From Kuafuiihalomonas sp050331295 (GTDB taxonomy: Bacteria; Myxococcota; Kuafuiibacteriia; Kuafuiibacteriales; Kuafuiibacteriaceae), in the NCBI GenBank assembly GCA_050331295.1, contig JBHJGZ010000010.1, forward strand, positions 1 through 64,000: DNA of 64,000 nucleotides. The letters are read 5' to 3'. Under the pieces are notes generated by a model, which saw only the letters and a program-made list of their open reading frames with translations, was not told where the DNA came from and did not search any database. A program made the translations under genes and the position numbers. Below are positions 36,883 to 46,361 of the stretch, one piece after another (positions within the stretch are counted from its first letter, which is position 1; each line of letters begins with the position of its first letter).

Positions 36883-39423
36883 TCAGAGGGCCAACGAGGC
36901 GGGCGAGGCGTCAGCGCGAATGGACGACTGACCCTCGTCGATTCGGCTCCATTCGAACGAACCTCGATACTCATGGGACAGTCGCCCGCTCCCATCCATG
37001 GCGTAAAGATGAAGCCAACCGTTGTCCAAGAGATGACGGACCATCTCGTGCTTGGCGATGACGGCGTTCATGGCTTCCGTGGGCGCTTCGATCATGACGT
37101 TGAGGCGGACGGGGTCGTGTTGAAGTGAGGTTCCGTCGTGAACGGACTGCCATGGCAGCCCAACTCTGAGGTCGCCCGCGTTTCCTTCGAACACACCGAC
37201 GGTGCCGACGACGTTGTGGAGCGTCTTGTTTCCGGAGCCGAATAAGCGATTGTCGACGGTCGAAGCGTAGTACTGAAGGCTGATCCAGCTGGCGACTACC
37301 ATGGGTGCGGTCATGATGAGTTCAAGAACACCGAACCCGTCGTCCTGCTCCCAGGCGTAAGAATGCAGAAACGACCGTCCCTCGAAGTTCAGCCCCTCCG
37401 TTCGGTGGCGCGGAGCGACGATGAAGGCCGAACACCCAGCGAGTCCCCACTCTGGACGAACTTGCGCCCAGTCGCGGCTGCGCGCCATGACCGCGTCATC
37501 GACGCTCCGCCCCGACCCGAGGTACAGCCGTCCGGCCCGCTCGGCGCGACAGGCTTTGCCGGCCTGTTCGAGCGCGGTCTCCAGATCGGCGAGATCCTGC
37601 GCATGGCTGTCGGGCACCTCCGTCCGGTTGAAAATCGTGACCATGTCGGTGGTGGTGTCGTGCTGACAGGCCAAGAAGAAGGTGTCGTCCGGAACTTCGA
37701 TTCCCCGGTCTACGAGAGCCATTCGTACCTGGGGATCATTCAAGACCGATGCGGCGACTCGGGCGTTCGCTTCGCCGGTCTGGCCCCCGCAGGCGCCGCA
37801 GTCCAGTCCGGTCGCATGGGGATTGTTGACGGTGGTTGAGCCGTGGCCGGTGATCATGACCAGGCGGGCGTAGTTCTTGGTCAGCGACATGGCACCGAGA
37901 GCTCCAGCAGCCAGTTCGACCCGCGTGTCCAACGGGATTCCGCTGCTCATCCCCTGATGTTGTGCCGGCTCGAGTCGAGCAGTCTTCGCGTGAATGGCAT
38001 CTCGGTCGAGACTTTCATCGTCGGGGTGAGGGACCGGTCGCGTCCATCCGAAGCCGTCCGTGAACAGCTTGGGCAGGTAGGCCAGGCCAATGGGGCCCAC
38101 GAAGCTGAAGCAGGACACCGCGCCCATCTTGAAGGCCTGCCAGGCTCGTTTCACCTCGTGGGCTACGCGGCGGCCATGAACAGCGGCGGCTTCTGTCTCC
38201 GCGTTGGGCATACCTTCCATCACCCGAGCGCCTGGTGTGAGAAGCACCGGGCACTGCATTCGGCCTCGTTCGTGACCGAGCGGTACGAACTCGATGGGAA
38301 ACGCGAAGAAGCCGGCGAATCCCAGTGTCTCGATGCTGGCGTCGACCGCCTCGAGGTGTCGGCGATACACCTCCGACCGAACGTCGATACAGAACACCGC
38401 TTGAACCCGCGGGCGCTCCGACGCGTCCGTCTTTGCGAGATGCGGGCTCTTTCGATTGATGCGATTCACCATCTCTCGCCGAGAGGCGTGCTCATACGCG
38501 GCATGAAGCACCAAGTTTCGCTCGAGGTCATCGTCCCGCCCAGAGGCTCCGACCATGTCGGCGAGTCCGGCTCGTGCCTTGCTCCACGCTTCCCTCAGCC
38601 CTTGGGCCTCAAAGGCGTCGAGGATAGCGACCTCCCAACACAACAGTACGCAAAGGAACTGGACCAAGGTGTCGTCTTCGACCTGCTCGTAGAGGCGACG
38701 GTCCCACACAACCCGCGCCGCGTAGGCCGACCACCCCCCAACCCGCATGAGCAAGCGATGGAGATAGAGTTCCAGCCCTTCCTCCGGAACCTGGAGCCGG
38801 GCCAGCGCCTGCGAGGCTGCCTCCAGAGGGCTTTCCGGAAGGGCGGCAACGGTGGCCCGAAACCCGCGGATGCCCATGATTTCCGGCGTTCGATCCAAGA
38901 TGGCTTCGGCCCTCCAAGCGCCGAACAGGCTACCTTCGTCATGGTCCGGCGCCCACTCCGCTTGGCCCTCGTCGAAGTACGCAGCGGCCCAGGCCGAAAC
39001 GCGTTCCGTGACGAGGCGACCCCATGTCTTCCCGGTCAGGCTCGCAGCTTGGTCCGCAACGTTGGGAACGCTCGCTTGGGGTTCGGAAGTTTGCCGGGCA
39101 GCGGCTCGAGCCGCATCGATGAAGGTCTTGGCGTCGGTGCTGTCACCCGCATCGGCTAGTGCCTTCGCCACATCTTCGAGGTGAAACGTGCCGCTATCGA
39201 AGGCATCCACGTAGAAGCGGGTGGGCATGGTCATTCGGGCTCCGCCGACCTGCCTCAACCTCCGTGCGGCCTCGGCAAAGTCTTGCTCGAGCAGTCCCAT
39301 GTAGGGGTTGACGGCGACGAAACTCTCCAGGGGCCAGACTGGAGCGATACGGCTGCAGGCGACCCTGAGTTGACCGAGAAGCTTGAGGGGTTCGTTGAGG
39401 TGTTTGACTTGGCTGACGTTCAT
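36883..39423 (-). CDS. dabA: DabA inorganic carbon transporter subunit (DUF2309/UPF0753)
   Basis: The large cytoplasmic subunit of the DAB (DABs accumulate bicarbonate) complex, a carbonic-anhydrase-like Zn protein coupled to DabB that hydrates CO2 vectorially. The Zn-site residues are all present: Cys345 and Asp347 (FCIDVRSE), His527 (ITGHGS) and Cys542 (LDCGACGG). The His-Cys spacing of 15 is the same as in H. neapolitanus DabA. The 846-residue length fits the family. It follows dabB by 36 bases with a strong AAGGAGAT ribosome binding site. Confidence 0.93.
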   Translation of the reverse strand: MNVSQVKHLNEPLKLLGQLRVACSRIAPVWPLESFVAVNPYMGLLEQDFAEAARRLRQVGGARMTMPTRFYVDAFDSGTFHLEDVAKALADAGDSTDAKTFIDAARAAARQTSEPQASVPNVADQAASLTGKTWGRLVTERVSAWAAAYFDEGQAEWAPDHDEGSLFGAWRAEAILDRTPEIMGIRGFRATVAALPESPLEAASQALARLQVPEEGLELYLHRLLMRVGGWSAYAARVVWDRRLYEQVEDDTLVQFLCVLLCWEVAILDAFEAQGLREAWSKARAGLADMVGASGRDDDLERNLVLHAAYEHASRREMVNRINRKSPHLAKTDASERPRVQAVFCIDVRSEVYRRHLEAVDASIETLGFAGFFAFPIEFVPLGHERGRMQCPVLLTPGARVMEGMPNAETEAAAVHGRRVAHEVKRAWQAFKMGAVSCFSFVGPIGLAYLPKLFTDGFGWTRPVPHPDDESLDRDAIHAKTARLEPAQHQGMSSGIPLDTRVELAAGALGAMSLTKNYARLVMITGHGSTTVNNPHATGLDCGACGGQTGEANARVAASVLNDPQVRMALVDRGIEVPDDTFFLACQHDTTTDMVTIFNRTEVPDSHAQDLADLETALEQAGKACRAERAGRLYLGSGRSVDDAVMARSRDWAQVRPEWGLAGCSAFIVAPRHRTEGLNFEGRSFLHSYAWEQDDGFGVLELIMTAPMVVASWISLQYYASTVDNRLFGSGNKTLHNVVGTVGVFEGNAGDLRVGLPWQSVHDGTSLQHDPVRLNVMIEAPTEAMNAVIAKHEMVRHLLDNGWLHLYAMDGSGRLSHEYRGSFEWSRIDEGQSSIRADASPASLAL

Positions 39424-39459
39424 GGCGGTATCTCCTTTGAAATCTGAAGGTGTGAAGGC

Positions 39460-41013
39460 TCAATTGCGAAGGGCACCGACCAACCGGTCGAAGTAGGCGT
39501 TGGCGTAAAGGCCGTTGCGGAGGTGAACGTACCCGACTTGGCTCAGGCGTGAGCGACGGTTCAGGCCAACGATCTGGAGAAGAATGGCCGCGCCGAAGGC
39601 GACGAGTACCAGGCACGCCAACCCGATGACGGTGGTGGATGGTTCGGTGGCCTCGGGCAGCGACGAAAGCAACAGCAAACGCGCGCCTTCTTCCAGTGAA
39701 AAGAAGGCGAGGCCGACCCCGACCGCCAGTCCCGTGGTCCGTAACATGGCGGCGGTGGTCCCTGCCGAGTCCAGCGCTGGCGCGAGCAGTTGAGCCAGGC
39801 CCATCACGAGGATCGCACCGACTGCCATCAGTGACGGGTCCTCAGCCGGCGTGAATCCGAGGAGAATCGCGAGCCCCATGTAGATCCCGCCGGCCAAGAG
39901 CAGACTCGCCAGCACCCGGAACGGGTTGCGACGACGATTCGGCAGGGCCAGACGCTTGGAGCGGGCCACATCCACCACACTTCCCGACGAGAGAAACGCA
40001 TGGGCCTTGTAGAACGAGTGCGCCACCAGATGCAGCACCGCCGCCGGATAGACGCCGAGACCGCATACCAACAGCATGAAGCCCATGTGGGCGGCACTCG
40101 AGTATCCGAGGGCGACCTTGATGGTGGGTTGGGTCAAAAGGACCACCGACGCGAAAAGGGCGGTGAACCCTCCGACGACAACCAGCAGAATTGCCGAGTA
40201 GGTCCCCAACTCCATCAAGCTGGCGAAGCGCAGGACCAGGAAGGGACCGGCGTTGAGGATGCCGGCGTGGAGAAGAGCGGAGACGGGCGTCGGTGTCTCC
40301 ATCACCTCGACCAACCAACCATGGGTAGGAAATTGAGCCGATTTGAAGAGAGCGGCGCAGGCCAGAAGGAGGGTTGCGATCTCCACGCGAACGTCAGCTT
40401 CCGCCGTGGCGGCTCGGGCGAACAGTGTCCCCAGATCGCCAGTACCGAAGCAGTCGTACAGCAGAGCGCCTGCCGCGATGATGCTCGCGTCGCCGATTCG
40501 GGCTGCGATGAACTTCTTTCGAGCGGCGACCACCGCTCCGGGACGGTCTCGATAGAAGACCAGGAGCTGATGAAGACAGAGACTCGTGGCGACCCAAGCG
40601 GCGAGAAAGAGGAGGAGGTTACCGGAAATGACCAGAACCTCGACCGCGGCAATGGTCAGGCCCAGCTGGCCGAGAAAGGCGCCCTGGCGCCCGTCGCCGT
40701 CCAGATAGGTGCGGCTGAACCGAATGACGATCACGGCCAGGAGCGCGACCATCGAAAAGATCAACACGCTGAGCGAATCCAGTCGGACCGACGCACCGAG
40801 CTCTTGGGCGCCCAGGAGGGGACTGACGATGGTCTCCTGGAGGCTCACCAGCGTGGCCAGCGTGAGCGCGATCGGTGGACCGAGCCATGACGCGGCGCTC
40901 ACGGCGGGACCGACCCATCTGGGGCGTGGCCCGGGTTGGATGAAGGACAGCAGGCCCACCAAGGCCAGCGTCCCGGGGGGAATCAGGGCAATCATTGTCC
41001 AAGGAATTGTCAT
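39460..41013 (-). CDS. dabB: DabB proton-translocating subunit (NADH dehydrogenase subunit L-like)
   Basis: A 517-residue membrane protein of the Complex I NuoL/MrpA family, adjacent to dabA as expected for the DAB pair. It should carry cations and supply the energy for DabA. The ATG at 41013 is chosen for the AGGAG eight bases upstream and because hydrophobic sequence starts there; the open frame extends further upstream without support. Characteristic stretches: 'FPTHGWLVEVMETPTPVSALLHAG', split over helix 7-8 with Glu and His/Lys in proton-path positions, 'ALGYSSAAHMGFMLLVCGLG' and 'HLVAHSFYKAHAFLSSGSVVD'. It is the first gene of the leftward dabBA operon. Confidence 0.92.
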   Translation of the reverse strand: MTIPWTMIALIPPGTLALVGLLSFIQPGPRPRWVGPAVSAASWLGPPIALTLATLVSLQETIVSPLLGAQELGASVRLDSLSVLIFSMVALLAVIVIRFSRTYLDGDGRQGAFLGQLGLTIAAVEVLVISGNLLLFLAAWVATSLCLHQLLVFYRDRPGAVVAARKKFIAARIGDASIIAAGALLYDCFGTGDLGTLFARAATAEADVRVEIATLLLACAALFKSAQFPTHGWLVEVMETPTPVSALLHAGILNAGPFLVLRFASLMELGTYSAILLVVVGGFTALFASVVLLTQPTIKVALGYSSAAHMGFMLLVCGLGVYPAAVLHLVAHSFYKAHAFLSSGSVVDVARSKRLALPNRRRNPFRVLASLLLAGGIYMGLAILLGFTPAEDPSLMAVGAILVMGLAQLLAPALDSAGTTAAMLRTTGLAVGVGLAFFSLEEGARLLLLSSLPEATEPSTTVIGLACLVLVAFGAAILLQIVGLNRRSRLSQVGYVHLRNGLYANAYFDRLVGALRN

Positions 41014-41147
41014 GCGGTGTTCTCCTGTATTTCGCCCGGCAACGGCGTGACGCAGGGCGTAGCCCGACGCCATTCGTTGCGTCCAATTCAAATTTGACGC
41101 ATCACATATTTACAAAAGCGAACGTGGCACGGCATGAGTCGGGCGTC
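41014..41147. promoter_or_regulatory. Divergent dabB / lysR control region
   Basis: A 134-bp region between the divergent dabB and LysR genes, where LysR-type regulators usually bind. TCAAATTTGA (41088-41097) is a perfect 10-bp palindrome in an AT-rich patch (41084-41115), a plausible core of the LysR site. No LysR-specific T-N11-A consensus was verified beyond this. Confidence 0.5.
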
Positions 41148-42077
41148 GTGGCGGAGCTGAACTATCCGCACCTCCGGTATTTCTGGGCGGTCGCGCGGGA
41201 GGGAAATCTGACCCGCGCCGCTCACAAGCTGCATGTCACGCAGTCCGCGGTGTCGGTTCAACTTCGTAAACTCGAGGAGAGCCTAGGCACCCGGCTGTTC
41301 GAGCGGACGGGCCGAGGTCTGCGGCTCACCTCCTCAGGCCGAACGACCCTCGATTACGCGGAAACCATCTTCACGTTGGGGGACGAGCTGCTGGACGTGC
41401 TCGAGGATGACGCCAAGTCGGCGCAACGTACGTTGCGTATCGGCGTTCTCGCGACTCTCTCGCGCAACTTCCAGATTGGATTTCTTGGTCCTCTATTGAA
41501 TAGGTCAGAAAGTCGGCTGGTGGTGCGGTCGGGGACCATGAATGATCTCATCCGGCGCCTGATGGCCCATCAACTCGATGCCGTGCTATCCGATCACGTT
41601 CCCCCGCGCCGAGAGGGCACAGCCTGGGTGACACATCTCATCGACGAACAACCGGTGAGTTTGATCGGACGACCTCGTTCGTCCTCACCAGGTCCATTGA
41701 AGTCGTTGTTGAGTCGAGAACCCTTGGTCACGCCACCGGTCGAGTCCGCGATCCGTACCGGCTTCGACTCCCTCGCAGAACGATTGGGCGTCCGACCACG
41801 TATTGTCGCCGAGGTGGACGATATGGCCATGCTGAGGCTGGTGGCTCGCATGCATGACGGTTTGGCGGTTGTGCCTCCCATCGTGGTGCAGGATGAGTTG
41901 GCAGCGGGAATTTTGATGGAGCACCATCGGCTGCCGGGTCTAGCTGAGCAGTTCGTCGCCATCACTGCGCCACGGAGACTCCGGCATCCGCTCCTGGATG
42001 AGTTACTGCGTCACCGCGAAGAGGGGGCCGATACCTCCGGCGCCTCCACGACGGCGGAGTCGCCCTCCTCTGGATGA
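41148..42077 (+). CDS. LysR family regulator (NhaR-like)
   Basis: About 309 residues. The real start is GTG 41148, giving 'MAELNYPHLRYFWAVAREGNL', the NhaR-type N-terminus; the longer upstream frame is not supported. The winged helix is 'RAAHKLHVTQSAVSVQLRKLEE' and the C-terminal half is the periplasmic-binding-protein-like effector domain. It is divergent from dabBA and probably controls it in response to CO2 or ion status, as known LysR genes do next to DAB operons. The C-terminal tail (GADTSGASTTAESPSSG) is low-complexity. Confidence 0.88.
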   Translation: MAELNYPHLRYFWAVAREGNLTRAAHKLHVTQSAVSVQLRKLEESLGTRLFERTGRGLRLTSSGRTTLDYAETIFTLGDELLDVLEDDAKSAQRTLRIGVLATLSRNFQIGFLGPLLNRSESRLVVRSGTMNDLIRRLMAHQLDAVLSDHVPPRREGTAWVTHLIDEQPVSLIGRPRSSSPGPLKSLLSREPLVTPPVESAIRTGFDSLAERLGVRPRIVAEVDDMAMLRLVARMHDGLAVVPPIVVQDELAAGILMEHHRLPGLAEQFVAITAPRRLRHPLLDELLRHREEGADTSGASTTAESPSSG

Positions 42078-42194
42078 TTGAGGATCGCCCACCACAAAGT
42101 CACGACGTGAGGCCGATGGACCGACTACGCTTCGGCCCCGGGGGACGGCCACGACGGCAGAGAGCAGAAGCGAGATTTTCAATAGGTAATTCAT
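42003..42194 (-). CDS. Possible small exported peptide or decayed ORF
   Basis: A 63-codon frame with GGGAG seven bases before the ATG and a hydrophobic start (MNYLLKISLLLSAVVAV) like a signal peptide. The rest is Arg/Gly-rich and overlaps the end of the LysR gene in antisense. It could be a small exported peptide or the 5' end of a decayed gene. Confidence 0.25.
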   Translation of the reverse strand: MNYLLKISLLLSAVVAVPRGRSVVGPSASRRDFVVGDPQSSRGGRLRRRGGAGGIGPLFAVTQ

Positions 42195-42550
42195 AACGAG
42201 GCTCCCTTATTGAAGTCCCAGTTCGGGACGGGTCGAAGCTTCGGGCCCGACCGGGGTGGGAAGCCTTCGGGCCCGACCGGGGTGGGAAGCGTTGGGCGGA
42301 GCGTTGAAACGCTTCGGCGATGGAATGACGCGTTGCGCCCAAATCACTCGGCGAGGAGTCAACGGCGAGTACGGTGTCTCGTACGGCCCAGAGTGGACCC
42401 GCGTGTCAGCCCGCGACCGGCTCGCTTCGCCGATGGGGAATCGGCCCGCCTTGAGACGATCGACGACTCGATTCGTTGTGCCCTAGGCATGGCGACGCTT
42501 TTGTCGATACTGTGAGGTACACCACCAGAACCGAGGAGTTGGAAAATCAA
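42078..42550. other. Intergenic region with 26-bp tandem duplication
   Basis: Apart from the small signal-peptide-like frame on the minus strand and a two-copy tandem repeat, I see no gene. It must also contain the promoter of the rightward glycosyltransferase-FkbM genes. Confidence 0.4.
42240..42291. repeat. 26-bp tandem repeat, two copies
   Basis: The unit TTCGGGCCCGACCGGGGTGG plus GAAGCC occurs at 42240-42265 and again at 42266-42291, differing only in the last base (C versus G). Confidence 0.8.
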
Positions 42551-43501
42551 ATGGCTGAGTCACCCATCCTGAGCATTGTCATGAGTGTCCGCAACGCTGC
42601 TTCCACCGTGGAAGAGACCATGCGCTCCATACTGGCGGAGCGAGAGATCGATTTCGAACTCGTTCTCATGGACAACGGGTGTACCGACGACACGATCCCA
42701 CGCGTTCGGGCGTTTCGAGATTCTCGGATTCGCATCTACCCCGGTCCCGGCACCTCGCTCGCAGCCGCGATCAACGAAGCGTTTGGCCATGCCCGAGGTC
42801 GTTACATCGTGAGAATCGATGGCGATGACCTCTGCCCCCTGGGAAGTCTCGCGCGACGGGTGGAATGGCTCGAGGCTCATCCCGAGTTTGGGGCCGTCAG
42901 CGGAGCCTTCGAAACGATGGACGTGAACGGGCGAAATCGGGCCCGTACGCACACGGGAGACGAACCGCTCGAGAGCACCCAAGAACTTCTCGACGGCAAG
43001 CCACGTACTCACATCGGGACCTTCGTGATTCGCGCGGACGCGGTTCGGGCCATCGGTGGGACACGCGAATGGTTCAAGTTCTTGGATGACCAGGATTTCC
43101 AGTTCCGGCTCGCCGAACATTGCCGCATCATGTACCTTCCGATCCTTTCACTATCCTACCGACTCCACAACGCCACCATCACCCACTCGATGGGGAGCGA
43201 GACGCGGAAGTTCTACGACCGCACGGCCAATGAGTTTCGACGGCAACGCCGGGAAACGGGAGAGGACGACCTGATGCGGGGGCAACCGCCCCAGCCTCCC
43301 GTCGTCGACCGTGAAAAGCCGTTCGACCCTCGCGTACAGCTGAGTGGCCACTTGGTGTCTTGTGCCTGGCGCGAGCACGCCAAAGGTCGCCGGCGCACGG
43401 CTCTCGAGTTCGGTCTCCGAGCGCTTCGGCAAAGTCCCCTCGAACCCGCGTTGTGGAAGAACATGATGATGCTGGCGGTCAAACCGCCGCGAGTCCGCTG
43501 A
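42551..43501 (+). CDS. Glycosyltransferase family 2
   Basis: A 316-residue GT-A fold enzyme that would transfer a sugar from a nucleotide-sugar to a glycan or lipid. The ATG at 42551 gives the typical N-terminus 'ILSIVMSVRNAASTVEETMRSIL'. The metal-binding DXD is Asp90-Gly-Asp92-Asp93 (RIDGDDL), and 'DFELVLMDNGCTDDT' is the usual second element. No membrane helix is seen. It is followed 76 bases later by an FkbM methyltransferase on the same strand, suggesting a shared role in building a surface saccharide. Confidence 0.88.
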   Translation: MAESPILSIVMSVRNAASTVEETMRSILAEREIDFELVLMDNGCTDDTIPRVRAFRDSRIRIYPGPGTSLAAAINEAFGHARGRYIVRIDGDDLCPLGSLARRVEWLEAHPEFGAVSGAFETMDVNGRNRARTHTGDEPLESTQELLDGKPRTHIGTFVIRADAVRAIGGTREWFKFLDDQDFQFRLAEHCRIMYLPILSLSYRLHNATITHSMGSETRKFYDRTANEFRRQRRETGEDDLMRGQPPQPPVVDREKPFDPRVQLSGHLVSCAWREHAKGRRRTALEFGLRALRQSPLEPALWKNMMMLAVKPPRVR

Positions 43502-43577
43502 CCGAGGCATACGCCGCTGCCTTGCTTGCACCAGGTGAAGCTGGACTGTTTGCGGTGGAAGCTCGACAAGGAACGCG

Positions 43578-44393
43578 ATGAGACAGTTGCTCGTCGGTCA
43601 TTCCATCGGTCGTCTCGCCCTCGCCACCCGCGCTAAGCTCGAGATCTTTCGGAGCGCGTTGTTCGAGCCGGAATCTCTCGGGATGATTGCCAATGACCAG
43701 CTTGCGACGAAGATCATCACGAGGTTATGCGCGCCCGGTTCGTTCTTCATCGACATCGGAGCTCACATCGGTTCGGTCGTTTCGGAAGTTCGACATCACA
43801 ACAAGGAAGCAAGAATCATCGCGGTTGAAGCGGTACCCGAGAAGGCCGAGAATCTCCGTCGAAGGTTTCGAAACGTAGAAGTCTTTTCGTGTGCGCTCGG
43901 CGAATCAGACGGAGAGGTACCGTTCTTCGTGAACGACAAGCGCTCGGGTTACAGTTCCCTCAAGCGGCGCCTGGAGTTTCAAGACGAATTACGTGAAGTC
44001 AAGGTTCTCATGCGGCGTCTGGATGACGTGGCGCCTTCTTCCGAGGTCGATGCCATCAAAATCGACGTCGAAGGAGCAGAGCTGGAGGTCATCCGTGGGG
44101 GGCGACAGGTCCTTGGCGGATCCCGTCCCACCGTATTGTTCGAGAGTGCGCCGGGTTGGAGTCCGCAGGAGAGCTCGGCGCGGGAACAGTTATGGTGGGA
44201 GTTTGCACATCTCGAGTACGTGGTGGTTCTTCCCCAGCACGTGGCCCATAACCACGACGGGCTCTCCCTAAAAGGCTTCCTGGAGAGCCACGTTCATCCC
44301 CGTCGAACCACGAACTACTTTGCCATTGCGAAAGAGCGTCGCCTGGAAGTTCGCGACCGTGCCCGGCCCATCGTCGGCGTGAAGACCGCTTGA
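43578..44393 (+). CDS. FkbM family methyltransferase
   Basis: A 271-residue SAM-dependent methyltransferase. Motif I is 'FFIDIGAHIGSVVSEV', motif II includes 'IIAVEAVPEKAENLRRRF', and 'DAIKIDVEGAELEVIRGG' is the FkbM signature. Family members O-methylate sugars or polyketides. Its position downstream of a GT2 gene favours a saccharide target. Confidence 0.88.
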   Translation: MRQLLVGHSIGRLALATRAKLEIFRSALFEPESLGMIANDQLATKIITRLCAPGSFFIDIGAHIGSVVSEVRHHNKEARIIAVEAVPEKAENLRRRFRNVEVFSCALGESDGEVPFFVNDKRSGYSSLKRRLEFQDELREVKVLMRRLDDVAPSSEVDAIKIDVEGAELEVIRGGRQVLGGSRPTVLFESAPGWSPQESSAREQLWWEFAHLEYVVVLPQHVAHNHDGLSLKGFLESHVHPRRTTNYFAIAKERRLEVRDRARPIVGVKTA

Positions 44394-44436
44394 GGGAGCG
44401 GCAGACACCATCGAACGACGCGCTGCCGCGAAACGG

Positions 44437-44874
44437 TCAACGGTATTCAGGGTGCCGGGCCAGGAACGTTTCTCTGCCTTCGCCGCGAGCAAGCTCCTCG
44501 TCGCTCAAAGGACCATGCGATGTTGGGCTTGCGCAGGCCATCCAGCCGTATAGTCCCGTGTATTTCAGGTCTCGACGCACATCGGCTGAAGGGAAGAGGT
44601 CCGTCGAGAGCAGAAAGCGCTCTGATACTCCCGGGTCCAGGGGTACTCCGGGGAGAGCGGAGCGCTTTGAGATGGCCCGAACCGCTTCTTCGTAGTCCTC
44701 CAGGAATCGGAGGACGGCTTCTTGGTCGACCCTGAGGAACGCGAATTCGCGCCGGATCTCGAGCGCGACGATGTACAGTCGGCTGGGGCGCCATCCTACG
44801 CCGAGCCCGACGGCTCCGGTTGCTGCCCCTGCCACGCCAGCCAGGAGCAGCCGTCGCCCAAATCGGCGCCTCAT
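44437..44874 (-). CDS. Tat-exported small subunit partner of GMC oxidoreductase
   Basis: A 145-residue protein. ATG 44874 overlaps the stop of the GMC gene (ATGA), so the two are translationally coupled. The N-terminus is a twin-arginine signal (MRRRFGRRLLLAGVAGAATGAVGLG). The body has helices 'DQEAVLRFLEDYEEAVRAI' and 'LKYTGLYGWMACASPTSHGPL'. This layout, and position beside a GMC flavoprotein, match the gluconate 2-dehydrogenase subunit 3-like family. Such subunits piggy-back the signal-less flavoprotein out by Tat. Confidence 0.75.
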   Translation of the reverse strand: MRRRFGRRLLLAGVAGAATGAVGLGVGWRPSRLYIVALEIRREFAFLRVDQEAVLRFLEDYEEAVRAISKRSALPGVPLDPGVSERFLLSTDLFPSADVRRDLKYTGLYGWMACASPTSHGPLSDEELARGEGRETFLARHPEYR

Positions 44875-46361
44875 CCAGAGGTCTCCTTCCCGAACAGCTT
44901 CCGCGCCGCGTACACCGAAAGGGCGGACAGGGTCAGGGTTGGGTTTGCGGGCGCACACGTCGGAAATGCACTGGCGCCGGCAACGACGAGGTTTCGCACT
45001 CGATGATGGACGAGTTGTCGGTCGACCACGCCTCGCTCTTCGTCTTCGCCCATCGGACATGTTCCAGCGATGTGGAACTGAGTTCTGGAGTCCTCCGTCT
45101 CGAACTCCACGGACTCGACGGGCAGTGCTTCCATGAGAGGTGCGACATCCTCTTCGAGCCGGCGGAGGCCGAGCCGGGCATAGGGGGAGATTCCGTGGAA
45201 TTCCACCTGGGGCCGATTCGGATCTTCTTTGTCCACGGTCACCCGATTCTGGTCTTGGCGTAGATCTTCGTAGATGAAGTGCATCACGTAGTGCTCGAGC
45301 CATCTCCCTCGTTCTTTACGAAGGAGCGGTGCGCCGCGAGTTTCGATGAGGCATGCGGCCTGTCGAGAACGCAGTTCGTCTCGATGCATCGAATACCCAT
45401 GCCCAGCGTGGGTGGACGAGGCCTGAAATCCGGACATACCGCGTAGCTTGACGAACGCGGCCCGACCAACCTGTTCGACGAGACCGCGACCGACTTGTGG
45501 ACCGTCGAGCCCGGACTTCAGCAGCAGAAAGGGATTGAAAATGGCGTTGGCCCCCAACAACACGAGGTCTCCTTGCACGACGCGTTCGCGGCCCTGCCTT
45601 TCAAAGCGCACACCGGTCGCCTGCCCAGCTTCGATCTCGACCGCCAACGCAGTGGAATCGTATGCGGTCTCCACCCGCCGGTCTTCGTAGACGTTGCGCA
45701 TCCCATTCAGGATCGTGAACTTCGCATCCAGCGGACATTGGTTGCATCGATGGGACGCACAGCACGCTGGCCGCCCGCGATAGGCACGACTGGGACGCGC
45801 AGCAGGCGCAGCGAAGAACGCATCCGGAAACCGGGTTGCAAGGGCGTAGTCCGGATCGTTCATGCGATGCGGCGGGAGAGGGTACGGCCGACTGCGCGGG
45901 AAGGGAGTGAACCGGGAGGAGCCCGACACGCCCATGGCGTCCTCGACGTCGCAGTAGGCTTCTTCCAGGTCATCGTAGCCGATCGGCCAGTCGGCACCCA
46001 CGCCGAATCGCGAGAAAAGCTCGAAGTCGGCGGGCATCATGCGCGGCGTCGTGCCCCACCAGCAGTTGGATCCGCCACCGTGCCCAAATCCGAAGTACCA
46101 TGGTCGGGCTGGTGTCAGGTTGGTCATTTCTTGGGACGGATCCACGGGAAACGTGCCACGAGTCATCGGCGTTGCGCCATCGCGACGGAGCAAGCGTTCC
46201 CCGTGGGTGAGGAAGGGGCCTCGCTCGAGGACCAAGATCTTGGCGCCGGGCGCTGCCCAGCGGAGGAACTCCGACAGATAGAAGCTGGTGGCGAAGCCTG
46301 TCCCGACCGCCACGATGTCGTAGCCGGATTGTGAAACCTGAATGCCGCCGCGGTCGCTCAT
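44871..46361 (-). CDS. GMC family FAD-dependent oxidoreductase
   Basis: A 496-residue flavoprotein that should oxidise an alcohol or sugar. The FAD-binding site is 'DIVAVGTGFATSFY' at the N-terminus, and 'GHGGGSNCWWGTTPRM' is the second GMC signature region. 'CCASHRCNQCPLDAKFT' near residue 200 is the Cys-containing element of gluconate/sorbitol dehydrogenase-like enzymes. 'QFHIAGTCPMG' carries the catalytic His, and 'ANPTLTLSALS' closes the FAD domain. It has no signal peptide of its own, consistent with co-export with the Tat-tagged small subunit. A cytochrome acceptor is not encoded nearby. Confidence 0.88.
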   Translation of the reverse strand: MSDRGGIQVSQSGYDIVAVGTGFATSFYLSEFLRWAAPGAKILVLERGPFLTHGERLLRRDGATPMTRGTFPVDPSQEMTNLTPARPWYFGFGHGGGSNCWWGTTPRMMPADFELFSRFGVGADWPIGYDDLEEAYCDVEDAMGVSGSSRFTPFPRSRPYPLPPHRMNDPDYALATRFPDAFFAAPAARPSRAYRGRPACCASHRCNQCPLDAKFTILNGMRNVYEDRRVETAYDSTALAVEIEAGQATGVRFERQGRERVVQGDLVLLGANAIFNPFLLLKSGLDGPQVGRGLVEQVGRAAFVKLRGMSGFQASSTHAGHGYSMHRDELRSRQAACLIETRGAPLLRKERGRWLEHYVMHFIYEDLRQDQNRVTVDKEDPNRPQVEFHGISPYARLGLRRLEEDVAPLMEALPVESVEFETEDSRTQFHIAGTCPMGEDEERGVVDRQLVHHRVRNLVVAGASAFPTCAPANPTLTLSALSVYAARKLFGKETSG

